DNA of 64,000 bases from Nostoc linckia NIES-25 (GTDB lineage Bacteria > Cyanobacteriota > Cyanobacteriia > Cyanobacteriales > Nostocaceae): contig NZ_AP018222.1 of assembly GCF_002368035.1 (NCBI RefSeq), positions 3,651,534-3,715,533 of the forward strand, given 5' to 3'. Position 1 is the stretch's first letter. Each line of letters starts with the position of its first letter. Positions 54,974 through 63,129 of the stretch are shown one piece after another. The translations under genes and the position numbers were made by a program. A model generated the notes under the pieces. The model had not been told where the DNA came from. It was given only the letters and a program-made list of their open reading frames with translations, and searched no databases.

Positions 54974-55481
54974 TTAGTTAACATGATACGCCGTTATTAC
55001 TATTCTCTTGTCTGGACTATATACGGACTCGACTCTTGGGTATTCGTTATGAATCCACCATACTTTTATTCTATTAGACTGTGCAGGTGCGCTACCTGAC
55101 ATTGAATATCCCGCCTGAGTCATCAAAGTTTCAAAAGTATTTGAGTCGAGAACCGTACAATTAAAAGCTGTTAGCCCCTCTATCTAATGTCTGTTTAGGG
55201 TCATAAGTACCCTGGTAAGTCGTAAAAATTCTATATCCTGGTAATACTAAAGCAATTCCACTATCAGCGTGAATTTTACCGGGATATTTATAAGGGATAT
55301 CATCTGGTATGCTTCCACCAATGCGAAAGCTAAAACTATGTAGCCATATATACAAACCAGGTATTAGTAAATCCATGCTATATGCAATAGCTCTCATTGC
55401 CTTATTTTCTTTCAAAGAAGGAGAATTTCTGGCTATAGCGAATTTTGTGGAGATATTTTTCAGGTTTGTGGTTTCCAACAT
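54974..55481 (-). pseudogene. unknown gene broken by a single-base frameshift
   Basis: The minus strand encodes 106 residues (ending YDPKQTLDRGANSF) and then stops at 55161-55163. Removing one T from the TTTT at 55163-55166 lets the frame continue as ANSFNCTVLDSNTF and on for about 67 residues to a TAA at 54974. The downstream part (KVWWIHNEYPRVE, then YSPDKRIVITAYHVN) looks like real protein sequence. This points to one extra T, either a mutation or an assembly error. The N-terminal boundary is uncertain (ATG 55481 or the Met 28 codons later). Family not recognised. Confidence 0.65.
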
Positions 55482-55489
55482 TGCCTTAA

Positions 55490-55524
55490 TTTCAATCCCT
55501 AAAGGGATCTAGTAAATTTCAAGG
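55490..55524. repeat. degenerate CRISPR-like repeat abutting the mini-array
   Basis: TTTCAATCCCTAAAGGGATC followed by TAGTAAATTTCAAGG has the start and internal dyad of a cyanobacterial CRISPR repeat, but differs from the two repeats beside it. It touches the first one without a spacer. Confidence 0.5.
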
Positions 55525-55635
55525 GTTTCAATCCCTTATGAGGGAGAAAGTGTTTTGCAACTCCTTATCTTATTCTACTAAGCGTATACCAGAAATAGGT
55601 TTCAATCCCTTATGAGGGAGAAAGTGTTTTGCAAC
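55525..55635. CRISPR. orphan mini-CRISPR: two 37-bp repeats, one spacer
   Basis: Two exact copies (55525-55561 and 55599-55635) begin GTTTCAATCCC, contain the dyad CCCT-TATG-AGGG and end TTTTGCAAC, a typical cyanobacterial repeat form. The spacer 55562-55598 is 37 bp. The four bases after each repeat are also identical (TCCT). There are no cas genes in the window, so this is a remnant or a solitary array. The remaining gap 55636-55972 shows no gene. Confidence 0.7.
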
Positions 55636-55972
55636 TCCTCTGTTGTAATGCAACGAAAAATTTTAACAGCAGCTGGAGAGGGTTAATTGGGGAGTGTGGG
55701 GATGAGAAAGATAGGATTTGGAAGAAGTGTTTAGAAAAAATTGTAAAAATTAACGTCAGTAGTTTGCTGCTGTCAGGTAAAAATGTTGCGGCTTTTGCTG
55801 ACATTGGTATCAGGTATTTTGCTTAAAACCCTGACTACAAAGGATTTTTAACAAAAATTGGTGCAAAATTTAGCATGAATTAACGTAGATTTACATAACT
55901 TTGCTGCAAGTAGAGATTTTTTTCTCTATGTTTTTGTTACAATTATTGAAATTTTTCCCTAAAAATACCACT

Positions 55973-57022
55973 ATGGCTTTATATGCAGAATTACATAGAC
56001 ATCTAGGCGGTTCGGTCGTACCCAGAGTATTGTGGCGATATTTCGAGCGACATTCTTCGGAGTTGATTTCCCGCTTTGCTGACTATTCAGAATTTGAAGA
56101 TTTTTACACCCGCCCACGCAATACTCTAGATGAGTATCTAGAATTGCACACCCTGGTAGAAAGTGTCCAAACTGTAGAGACTTTACCTTACTTTATCTAT
56201 CGCTTGCTGCGGGGTGCTTACATTTTTGAAAATTTGGCTTACCTGGAACTGCGTTACACTCCGTATTTACGGACACCTGAGCATCTGAGTCAATCAAACA
56301 GAATTGACAAAATGGCAGAAATCGTGCAAGTCGTCGGACAAGCTAGCCATTTGCCAGAATATCCGATTGTTACTAGCCAAATTCTTTGTATGCACACCCG
56401 TTTACCTTATGAGGTAAACAAAGCGATTATTGATTTGGCAGCGCAAAATAAGCAGTATGTCTGTGGAGTAGATGTAGCTGGGGGTGATAGCTACTATGCC
56501 GATCGCCTCGATGAATGGATTAGTCTATACGATTATGCGCGATCGCAGGGCGTTAACACCACTGGACATTTATTTGAAACTACCGCTGGTTGTTACCCTC
56601 AACTGTTACCCTACCTAATGCGAATTGGGCATGGCATCCAAATTCCCTTATTGTATCCAGAATTACTTAAGGATGTAGCTAGACGCGGGCAGTGTTTGGA
56701 GGTTTGCCCGACAACTTACTTGAAAACTGGTACTTTACAGGATATCCGTCAACTCAAAATAGTTTTTGACCGTTGTTTTGATGCTGGGGTCGATATCGCT
56801 ATTTGTACTGATAATGCTGGGTTGCATAATGTCCGTTTGCCTTGGGAATACGAAAATCTCTTGACTTACGACATTATTAGTTTCCAACAACTCCAAGCTT
56901 GTCAGGATGCAGCTTTTCGCCATGCTTTTGCTTGGCCTTACAGGCAACGTCCGGCGTCGTTATTGAATGGGTTGCTGAAACTTGAATCACCTAAAGTTTT
57001 GGCACTGAGCGAAAATAATTAA
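55973..57022 (+). CDS. adenosine deaminase-like amidohydrolase
   Basis: A 349-residue protein, start ATG 55973 (MALYAELHRHLGG), with upstream in-frame codons unlike the family. The ADA fold motifs are the metal-binding LHRHLGG, GHLFETT in place of GHAGE (catalytic Glu spacing kept), RIGHGIQI and CTDNAGL in place of the usual TDDP. The last change replaces the second Asp with Asn, which contacts the substrate in ADA. It may therefore use another purine or modified nucleoside. It is monocistronic. Confidence 0.8.
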   Translation: MALYAELHRHLGGSVVPRVLWRYFERHSSELISRFADYSEFEDFYTRPRNTLDEYLELHTLVESVQTVETLPYFIYRLLRGAYIFENLAYLELRYTPYLRTPEHLSQSNRIDKMAEIVQVVGQASHLPEYPIVTSQILCMHTRLPYEVNKAIIDLAAQNKQYVCGVDVAGGDSYYADRLDEWISLYDYARSQGVNTTGHLFETTAGCYPQLLPYLMRIGHGIQIPLLYPELLKDVARRGQCLEVCPTTYLKTGTLQDIRQLKIVFDRCFDAGVDIAICTDNAGLHNVRLPWEYENLLTYDIISFQQLQACQDAAFRHAFAWPYRQRPASLLNGLLKLESPKVLALSENN

Positions 57023-57296
57023 AAAAGAAGTCAGAAGTCAGAATTCAGCAATCTTTTAAATGTGGGTTAACACCTGCCAGTCATTGTTCGGCTTTGACGT
57101 TGCAGCAGGATGTAAAACTTTCACTATTTATCCGCCATTCGTACAGAATTTGTGCTCAATTCTGACTCCCGACTCCTGAATTCTTTGTTGATAAATCTGG
57201 GCGCTTTTTAATTGAGGTTTCTTTAGAATTAACAGAAATTTATACTAAATTTACTCTCCTACTCCCTCTGTCGCCAGAAGCTATAAACTATAACTT

Positions 57297-59063
57297 ATGG
57301 CATCTACTATTCAAGCTCTACCAAAAGAAGTTGTATATCTAATTACAGCGGGAGAGGTCATCGACTCTTTAGCCTCTGTAGTACGGGAATTGGTGGAAAA
57401 TTCCCTAGACGCAGGCGCAACGCGAATTATAGTTTCTTTATGGCCGCAGCAATGGCGAATTCGCGTCGCCGACAATGGTTGCGGAATGAACTTAGATGAT
57501 TTGCAACAAGCAGCCACAACCCACAGCACCAGTAAAATTCGTTCTAGTGCTGATTTGTGGAAAATTAATAGCTTGGGTTTTCGTGGTGAAGCGTTACACA
57601 GTTTAACGAATCTGGCAGATTTGGAAATTTTGAGTCGTCCTGGGGATGGGAAATTAGGATGGCGAGTTGTGTACGGCTATGGCGGGAAAGTTCTGGAAGT
57701 TGAAGTAACTGCGATCGCACCTGGTACAGTAGTCACAGTTTCTAATCTTTTCGGTAACTGTTCATCTCGTCGTCACGGACTACCCCCAATAGCACAGCAA
57801 ATGAAAGCCGTGCAAGCAACAATTCACCAAATCGCCCTATGCCATCCCCGCGTCACCTGGCAAATTTGCCAAAATGACCGCCAATGGTTCACCATCTCCC
57901 CAGCTGCCACAACTGGGCAACTAATACCGCAGATTTTACCCCAAGTGCGACAAGGCGATTTGCAAGAAGTCAAACTCGAAGTACCCAACCCAGTAAATTT
58001 AGAAGACAGAATACAGAATTCAGAAAACAGAACTCAGAACTCAGAATTGCCCAGTCCCCAGTCCCCAGTCCCCAGTCCCCAGTCACCAGTCCCCAGCCCC
58101 CACTCAGCAATACATTTAGTGGTAGGATTACCCGATCGCTGCCATCGTCATCGTCCAGATTGGGTACGTGTGGCGATTAACGGACGGATGGTGAAGTCAG
58201 CGGAATTAGAGCAAACAATATTATCAGCATTTCACAAAACATTACCACGCGATCGCTATCCAATTTGCTTTCTCCATCTTGCCATTTCGCCAGATCGAAT
58301 TAACTGGAATCGTAATCCCGCAAAAACAGAAATTTATCTCAATGAAATAACTTATTGGCAAGAGCAAATTACTCAAGGAATTAACCAAGCACTCTGCATT
58401 TCTTCTGCCAATCTTAAAGAAACTGTCCACACAACACGAGTTAGTAAATTACTCAAAGCCGCAGAAGCTAAAGGCGGTTACAACTTCAATCCTAAGAACT
58501 CAAACGAATTAGATAACACTCACCACTCTTTAAAAGCTGTGGCGCAAGTGAGTAATACTTATATTGTTGCCGAACATCCTGGGGGGATGTGGTTAGTAGA
58601 ACAGCACATCGCCCATGAGCGGGTTTTGTACGAGCAATTATGCGATAATTGGCAACTAATTTCCGTCGAACCGCCAATTATTCTTTATCAATTGTCGCCA
58701 GCACAAGTATCGCAATTACAACGCATCGGTTTAGATATAGAACTTTTTGGCGAACAACTTTGGGCTGTTCGTAACCTACCTGCAATGTTGCACCAGCGCG
58801 AAGATTGTGCCGAAGCAATTTTAGAATTGAGTTTGGGAGGTGACTTACAAACAGCCCAAGTAGCTGTCGCTTGTCGCAGTGCAATTCGTAACGGTACGCC
58901 AATGAATTTACAAGAAATGCAGACACTTTTAGATAATTGGCAACGTACTCGTAACCCCCGCACTTGTCCCCACGGACGCCCAATTTATTTATCGCTAGAA
59001 GAGTCAGCATTAGCTAGATTTTTTCGACGTAATTGGGTAATTGGCAAAAGTCACGGAATTTGA
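57297..59063 (+). CDS. mutL: DNA mismatch repair protein MutL
   Basis: A 588-residue MutL with an N-terminal GHKL ATPase: LITAGEVIDSLASVVRELVE, then NSLDAGA, DNGCGM and GFRGEAL. The transducer domain extends to about 390. The C-terminal dimerisation domain (about 415-580) contains VAEHPGGMWLVEQHIAHERVLYE, CPHGRPIYL and related motifs. Residues of about 236-271, between the two transducer subregions, are encoded by short tandem repeats (see next entry). MutS is not in the window. Confidence 0.94.
   Translation: MASTIQALPKEVVYLITAGEVIDSLASVVRELVENSLDAGATRIIVSLWPQQWRIRVADNGCGMNLDDLQQAATTHSTSKIRSSADLWKINSLGFRGEALHSLTNLADLEILSRPGDGKLGWRVVYGYGGKVLEVEVTAIAPGTVVTVSNLFGNCSSRRHGLPPIAQQMKAVQATIHQIALCHPRVTWQICQNDRQWFTISPAATTGQLIPQILPQVRQGDLQEVKLEVPNPVNLEDRIQNSENRTQNSELPSPQSPVPSPQSPVPSPHSAIHLVVGLPDRCHRHRPDWVRVAINGRMVKSAELEQTILSAFHKTLPRDRYPICFLHLAISPDRINWNRNPAKTEIYLNEITYWQEQITQGINQALCISSANLKETVHTTRVSKLLKAAEAKGGYNFNPKNSNELDNTHHSLKAVAQVSNTYIVAEHPGGMWLVEQHIAHERVLYEQLCDNWQLISVEPPIILYQLSPAQVSQLQRIGLDIELFGEQLWAVRNLPAMLHQREDCAEAILELSLGGDLQTAQVAVACRSAIRNGTPMNLQEMQTLLDNWQRTRNPRTCPHGRPIYLSLEESALARFFRRNWVIGKSHGI
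58002..58109 (+). repeat. short tandem repeats inside mutL
   Basis: ACAGAATTCAGAA-type units (58009-58048) and at least six CCCAGTC units (58049-58098) lie in frame, encoding NSENRTQNSEL then repeats of QSPVPSP. The same heptads fill many intergenic gaps in the window. Three 7-base units equal seven codons, so the frame is kept. Confidence 0.9.
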
Positions 59064-59163
59064 ATTATCTTGCGATTTCAGAATTAAAGATATTGCATTC
59101 TAGATTGTTAGATACAACAACTCGGATTTTTCCATAAGTTTTTACAAAAATACGAAGTTATAT

Positions 59164-59290
59164 TAAGTTCGGATGATTAGTTATGATTGCAGTCCTCGTG
59201 TTACCCCTCCCCAACCCTCCCCTTGCTAAGGGGAGGGTGCCGTAAGGCGGGTGGGGTATTTCAGAATTTATAAGTAATTAAGCGAACTTG
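59164..59290. mobile_element. AAGTTCG MITE-like element (copy 1, 127 bp)
   Basis: Short inverted ends AAGTTCG/CGAACTT with an internal pair CCCCTCCCC...GGGGAGGG. About 93% identical by eye to 62236-62362, of the same length and orientation. Its right end adjoins a truncated reading frame. Confidence 0.75.
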
Positions 59291-59490
59291 ATATTAAATA
59301 TCAAAATTACTCTTATCTTTTTCAAGAGTTACAGAAACTCAAACATGATACAGGTAAAGTAATTCCTTCAGACTTAACACTAGAAGATATCAGGCGAATA
59401 TTTAATTTTGTCCGGAGATTTTCTTTTGTTTGCGATATCGCCTATGACGCTGATTATCAAGTAGGGCTAACAATAGTGAAGGGTGCATAA
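59278..59490 (+). pseudogene. 3' gene fragment downstream of a MITE
   Basis: From 59278 to the TAA at 59488 the plus strand is open for 70 codons without a sensible start. It reads YQNYSYLFQELQKLKHDTGK, then VIPSDLTLEDIRRIFNFV, and ends QVGLTIVKGA. Codon composition and the smooth alpha-helical pattern look like the end of a real protein. The MITE-like element replaces the 5' part. No family is recognised. The rest of the gap 59491-59893 shows nothing. Confidence 0.5.
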
Positions 59491-59893
59491 ATTTTAAGCG
59501 CTGCCGATAGTGAATACCAATTCTCCTATGACAAGTAGCTCAGAGCCATTAACCTACCAAAACCGTATTAAGTCGATATATCTAGAGAATGATTTTTTTT
59601 CTAACTATAGATAGTGATAACTTCATTCTACAGGTTGATGTATGCCTTACGGTCTGCAAAGTAAAAATAAATCAGTTCGATATTAAATGAAGAACTTGCC
59701 AAGAGTACTTGCTCGTTAACCATATTCTAAGTTAATGCACAGATACGAAGGTAACTTCTTCAGGTTTATTTTTCAGTAACTTGAAGATTCAAGCATCGCT
59801 TACTAGTTTTATTGGTAATACCAAATAAGAGCATAAGCTTTGCCCAAAGATGTAGATGTCTTGCGTAGTTAACGCTGTTATCGAGGATTTCAA

Positions 59894-60250
59894 ATGAAAG
59901 TTATTGCTTCTGTTTTATCTATTTTGCGCCCTGTACGTTTTTTAGTAGTGGCTTTTACTTGCGCTTTACTATTGTTATCTAGTGCTTTCCCTGCTTTTGC
60001 CATCGATAGCTACCAAAGCAAGCCTACCGAAGGGGAAACACAACTACTTGATATTCAGCGCAAAACTGACGAAGCCGCTAAAAAACCACCAATTGGACTT
60101 GAAGAAACCCAAGAGAAGACTCAGGGAGGACTCAATGAAGTTCAAGGAACTGCTGACATTGACAAACAAAAGCGTCCTGAAAATTCGCAGTCTTCAACTT
60201 CAGTAGAAGAAAGTATCAAAAATGTGTTAGACAAAGTTACAGGTAAGTAA
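59894..60250 (+). CDS. low-temperature-induced-type exported protein
   Basis: A 118-residue protein with a signal peptide (basic start, VAFTCALLLLSSAFPAFA, cleavage near residue 36). The mature part is polar and repetitive (EETQEKTQGGLNEVQGTADIDKQ) and ends NVLDKVTGK. It resembles the cyanobacterial family labelled low-temperature-induced protein, often encoded next to Dps, as here. It is probably periplasmic or luminal, function unknown. Confidence 0.78.
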   Translation: MKVIASVLSILRPVRFLVVAFTCALLLLSSAFPAFAIDSYQSKPTEGETQLLDIQRKTDEAAKKPPIGLEETQEKTQGGLNEVQGTADIDKQKRPENSQSSTSVEESIKNVLDKVTGK

Positions 60251-60565
60251 GATAGTTAATACTTAACTTTGGTAATTTTTCAGTAGTCATAAGTGATTGC
60301 GTAAAAAATCACTTATGACTAATTATTTATGCGAAAAAAATTAATTTTGTCCAAGCGATCGCCTATTATTTTAAATTTTATATTCTTAAGGCTCAAGCAA
60401 AAAAACAATAAATCTAACTAAATTAGGATACTACCTACTAAGACATAGGCATAATTCTAAATATAGTAACTAATTTAAACTGACAATGCACCCTTTGGTT
60501 GATGTAGATTATGTTGAAAATTTGGGATGTTAATAATTAATAAGTTTGTCTAGGGATGAAAAACA
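60251..60565. other. intergenic gap, 315 bp
   Basis: It contains the inverted repeat GTCATAAGTGATT/AATCACTTATGAC (60285-60319), a hairpin after the exported-protein gene. It may act as a terminator or processing site, although no T tract follows. The dps promoter should lie near 60480-60540. No gene is seen. Confidence 0.55.
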
Positions 60566-61105
60566 ATGCGTGCGATTAATATTGGTTTGTCACAAGAACA
60601 GCGTGAAGGTGTGATTAATCTGTTGAATCAAGATTTGGCAGATGCCTATTTACTGTTAGTAAAAACCAAAAAGTACCATTGGGACGTTGTTGGCCCTCAA
60701 TTCCGCTCTTTGCACCAGCTTTGGGAAGAACACTACCAAAAACTGACTGTAAATATCGATGCCCTAGCAGAGCGGGTTCGTGCTTTGGGTGGTTATCCAG
60801 TTGGTACGCTGGAAGGATTTCTCAAAATTGCTACCCTTAAGGAACATGCTGGTAGCGTTCCTAGTGCAACAGGAATGGTGGCTAATCTAGTCGAAGATCA
60901 CGAGCAAGTAATTCGCAACCTCAGAAATCATGTAGATCAGTCTGGCGAACAGTTCCACGATCAAGGAACTGCCGATTTTCTGACTGGATTGATGGAAGAA
61001 CATGAGGAAATGGCTTGGATGTTGCGCTCATTTATCGAAGGACAAGCACTTGAGGGAGACGGTAGAGAGCCTGCAAAAGAAACAAAAACTCCTGTAGGTG
61101 TGTAA
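60566..61105 (+). CDS. dps: Dps-family DNA-protecting ferritin
   Basis: A 179-residue mini-ferritin forming 12-mers that oxidise and store iron with peroxide. The intersubunit ferroxidase ligands are H38 and H50 (KKYHWDVVGPQFRSLHQLWE) with D65 and E69 (NIDALAERV). The C-terminal tail after about residue 165 is acidic and variable. It lies between the low-temperature-induced gene and the ChaB-domain gene, all on the plus strand, forming a stress cluster. Confidence 0.95.
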   Translation: MRAINIGLSQEQREGVINLLNQDLADAYLLLVKTKKYHWDVVGPQFRSLHQLWEEHYQKLTVNIDALAERVRALGGYPVGTLEGFLKIATLKEHAGSVPSATGMVANLVEDHEQVIRNLRNHVDQSGEQFHDQGTADFLTGLMEEHEEMAWMLRSFIEGQALEGDGREPAKETKTPVGV

Positions 61106-61237
61106 TGAATTTTAGATTTTAGATTTTGGATTGTAAATTCCAAATCGAAAGTCTAGAAAAGTGTCTTGGTGTAGGGTCTGGTAGATTACCCCCAAATTTA
61201 CTTGTAGAACAAATCTAAAATCTACAATTCTTTTTTC

Positions 61238-61263
61238 AACCCCATACTAGAAAGTATGGGGTT
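61238..61263. other. perfect hairpin between dps and the ChaB-domain gene
   Basis: AACCCCATACT pairs with AGTATGGGGTT around the loop AGAA, an 11-bp perfect stem. TTTTTTC precedes it and no T tract follows on the plus strand. It could be an mRNA-stability hairpin or attenuator-like element. Confidence 0.55.
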
Positions 61264-61322
61264 AATCCAAAATTATTTGACTATATCTACGGCAAAAATA
61301 ACATAATCCCAGGAGTATCTAA

Positions 61323-62090
61323 ATGCCAGAAGTGTATCAGGCGGAACGTACTATTTCTGCTGTATTTAAAGAACAAAAACAAGTTGATGATGTTATTAGG
61401 CGTTTATTAGATAGAGGTGTGCCTAGAGATCATATTTCTGTGATGGGCAGAAATTTTGAGTCAGAAACTCGAATTTCTGGCTTTATTAGTAAAAAGGATG
61501 TGATTCTTGGAGGCTTGAGAACAGGGGCAGTTTTTGGTTCCTTGTTTGGTTCCTTTCTCAGCTTACTCACGGGTGTGGGTGTATTATTTATTCCTTTTGT
61601 TGGCTCAATTGTAGCAGCCGGGCCTATTGGCGCAGTGTTGTTAGGGGCTGCTAGTGGAGCGATCGCAGGTAGCGCAGGTGCCGGTCTAGTATCGGTTCTG
61701 ACTACTTTGGGAATGCCAGAAGATAAGGCCGCTATCTACCAAACCCGCTTGCAAGCTGGTGAGTTCTTATTGATGGCAGAAGTTCCAAGCGATCGCACCG
61801 GCGAATTCCAATTGCTCCTCGAAAGTGCTGGCGGCGAAGAAACTCAGGTAATTGAAAAAACCCTGGCTCGTCCTTGTCCGGGATTGTGCAACAGCCCAGA
61901 CGACTTGTCACCTGAAGTTCGCGCTCATCTTTCTAGTGAGGCTCAGAATACATTCATTGACCGCTATAACGCTGCAATCAATGAAAAAAATGACGAGTTT
62001 AACGCCGAACAAGCTGCTTGGGAAGCTATTCACCAAAAATATAATGAAGATGAAAATGGTGTCTGGTCAAAAGCTAAAGTGAAAGCTTGA
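61323..62090 (+). CDS. stress-type membrane protein with ChaB domain
   Basis: A 255-residue protein. The N-terminal domain (about 1-55, VFKEQKQVDDVIRRLLDRGV) resembles the general-stress/YflT-like fold. The middle (about 60-125) is very Gly/Ala-rich and hydrophobic and probably spans or binds membrane. The C-terminal part (about 190-250, LSPEVRAHLSSEAQNTFIDR) is a ChaB domain. Its position after dps suggests a shared stress response. Molecular function unknown. Confidence 0.8.
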   Translation: MPEVYQAERTISAVFKEQKQVDDVIRRLLDRGVPRDHISVMGRNFESETRISGFISKKDVILGGLRTGAVFGSLFGSFLSLLTGVGVLFIPFVGSIVAAGPIGAVLLGAASGAIAGSAGAGLVSVLTTLGMPEDKAAIYQTRLQAGEFLLMAEVPSDRTGEFQLLLESAGGEETQVIEKTLARPCPGLCNSPDDLSPEVRAHLSSEAQNTFIDRYNAAINEKNDEFNAEQAAWEAIHQKYNEDENGVWSKAKVKA

Positions 62091-62170
62091 TAAGCCTCAG
62101 GGTTAGCAGCATTACTAATTGTGCAATTTCAAAACGTAATAGATTACCAATTTCTAAAACTTCTTTTTTT

Positions 62171-62193
62171 GGGGCACAGCAATGCTGTGCCCC
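62171..62193. repeat. dispersed palindrome (copy 6)
   Basis: GGGGCACAGCA and TGCTGTGCCCC flank a single A. It follows the ChaB-domain gene and may serve as its terminator hairpin, preceded by TTCTTTTTTT. Confidence 0.7.
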
Positions 62194-62235
62194 AACGTAT
62201 GTAATGGACAATGTCTCTAGAAGCCGTAATCATAT

Positions 62236-62362
62236 CAAGTTCGGATGATTAGTTATGATTGCAGTCCTCGCGTTACCCCTCCCCAACCCTCCCCTTGCCA
62301 AGGGGAGGGTGCCGTTAGGCGGGTGGGGTGTTTCAGAATTTACAAGTAATTAAGCGAACTTG
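62236..62362. mobile_element. AAGTTCG MITE-like element (copy 2, 127 bp)
   Basis: Same length and orientation as 59164-59290, with the ends CAAGTTCG and CGAACTTG. It carries the nested GC-rich inverted repeat. No target duplication is clear. Confidence 0.75.
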
Positions 62363-62387
62363 TAATAAATCTTCATCAAACTTCTAT

Positions 62388-62424
62388 TCCGATATATCGC
62401 GATATATTCCGATATATCGTATAG
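62388..62424 (+). promoter_or_regulatory. palindromic operator upstream of padR
   Basis: Two overlapping CGATATAT-type dyads lie here: ATATATCGCGATATAT (62392-62407) and CGATATATCG (62410-62419). They are about 30 bp before the PadR start codon and overlap its likely -10 region (TATCGTATAG). PadR regulators commonly bind such sites and repress themselves. Confidence 0.7.
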
Positions 62425-62451
62425 TAGAGAAAGTTGATTAGAAATTGAATT

Positions 62452-63078
62452 ATGTTTAGACACTTTCGATCGCACTTTGGCGTACCTGCATGGGCTGGAG
62501 TTAGCGAGGATGATTTTTTGTTTTTCAAGTCTCGGTTTGAGCATCGCAAGGAGCATGGCGGACATCATGGCAAACACTTTCGTGATGAAGTATTTGGTCG
62601 TGGTTGGCCAGATGAATATCGGACTCGTCGGGGTGACATCAAGTTCATCTTGTTGGAGTTGTTATCTGAGCATCCCAGTCATGGTTACGACCTGATTAAA
62701 GAGATGGAAGCTCGTTATGGTGGTTTTCGTCGTCTCAGCCCTGGCTCAGTGTATCCAACACTCCAATTACTGGAAGAGGGTGGTTATTTAACTAGCTCGC
62801 AGGAAGGGGGTAAGCGGATTTATACAATTACAGATGAGGGTAGACAACTTTTGGCACAACGTACCCAACAAGAAACTTCGGACTCTCCTTGGGATACCTT
62901 CAAAAGTTTCGTCACAGGTAAGCCCCAAGAGTTGATTGAGTTGCGGAATGCTGCAACAGAATTAGCTGGTGTGGTGGTGCAGGTTGCCCGCAGCGGCAAT
63001 GTGGAGCGGATAAATCACGTGCGCGAGCTGTTAGATCGAGTTAAACGGGAAATTTACGCTATTTTGGCTGAAAAATAA
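62452..63078 (+). CDS. PadR-family transcriptional regulator
   Basis: A 208-residue repressor. The winged helix (about 62-135) is typical PadR (IKFILLELLSEHPSHGYDLI, SPGSVYPTLQLLEEGGYL, KRIYTITDEGRQLL), followed by a helical dimerisation region. The first 60 residues are rich in His, Phe and Arg (RKEHGGHHGKHFRDE) and could bind metal or haem. Probably autoregulated through the dyads upstream. Confidence 0.92.
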   Translation: MFRHFRSHFGVPAWAGVSEDDFLFFKSRFEHRKEHGGHHGKHFRDEVFGRGWPDEYRTRRGDIKFILLELLSEHPSHGYDLIKEMEARYGGFRRLSPGSVYPTLQLLEEGGYLTSSQEGGKRIYTITDEGRQLLAQRTQQETSDSPWDTFKSFVTGKPQELIELRNAATELAGVVVQVARSGNVERINHVRELLDRVKREIYAILAEK

Positions 63079-63129
63079 ATAGAGACACCAAATTTAGCGT
63101 CTCTACTCTGAAAATTCTGGATTTTAGAC

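Noticed and set aside
55629..55826. 65-codon plus-strand frame after the mini-CRISPR
   Set aside because: It starts inside the second repeat, has no ribosome site and overlaps another open frame on the minus strand; no family features.
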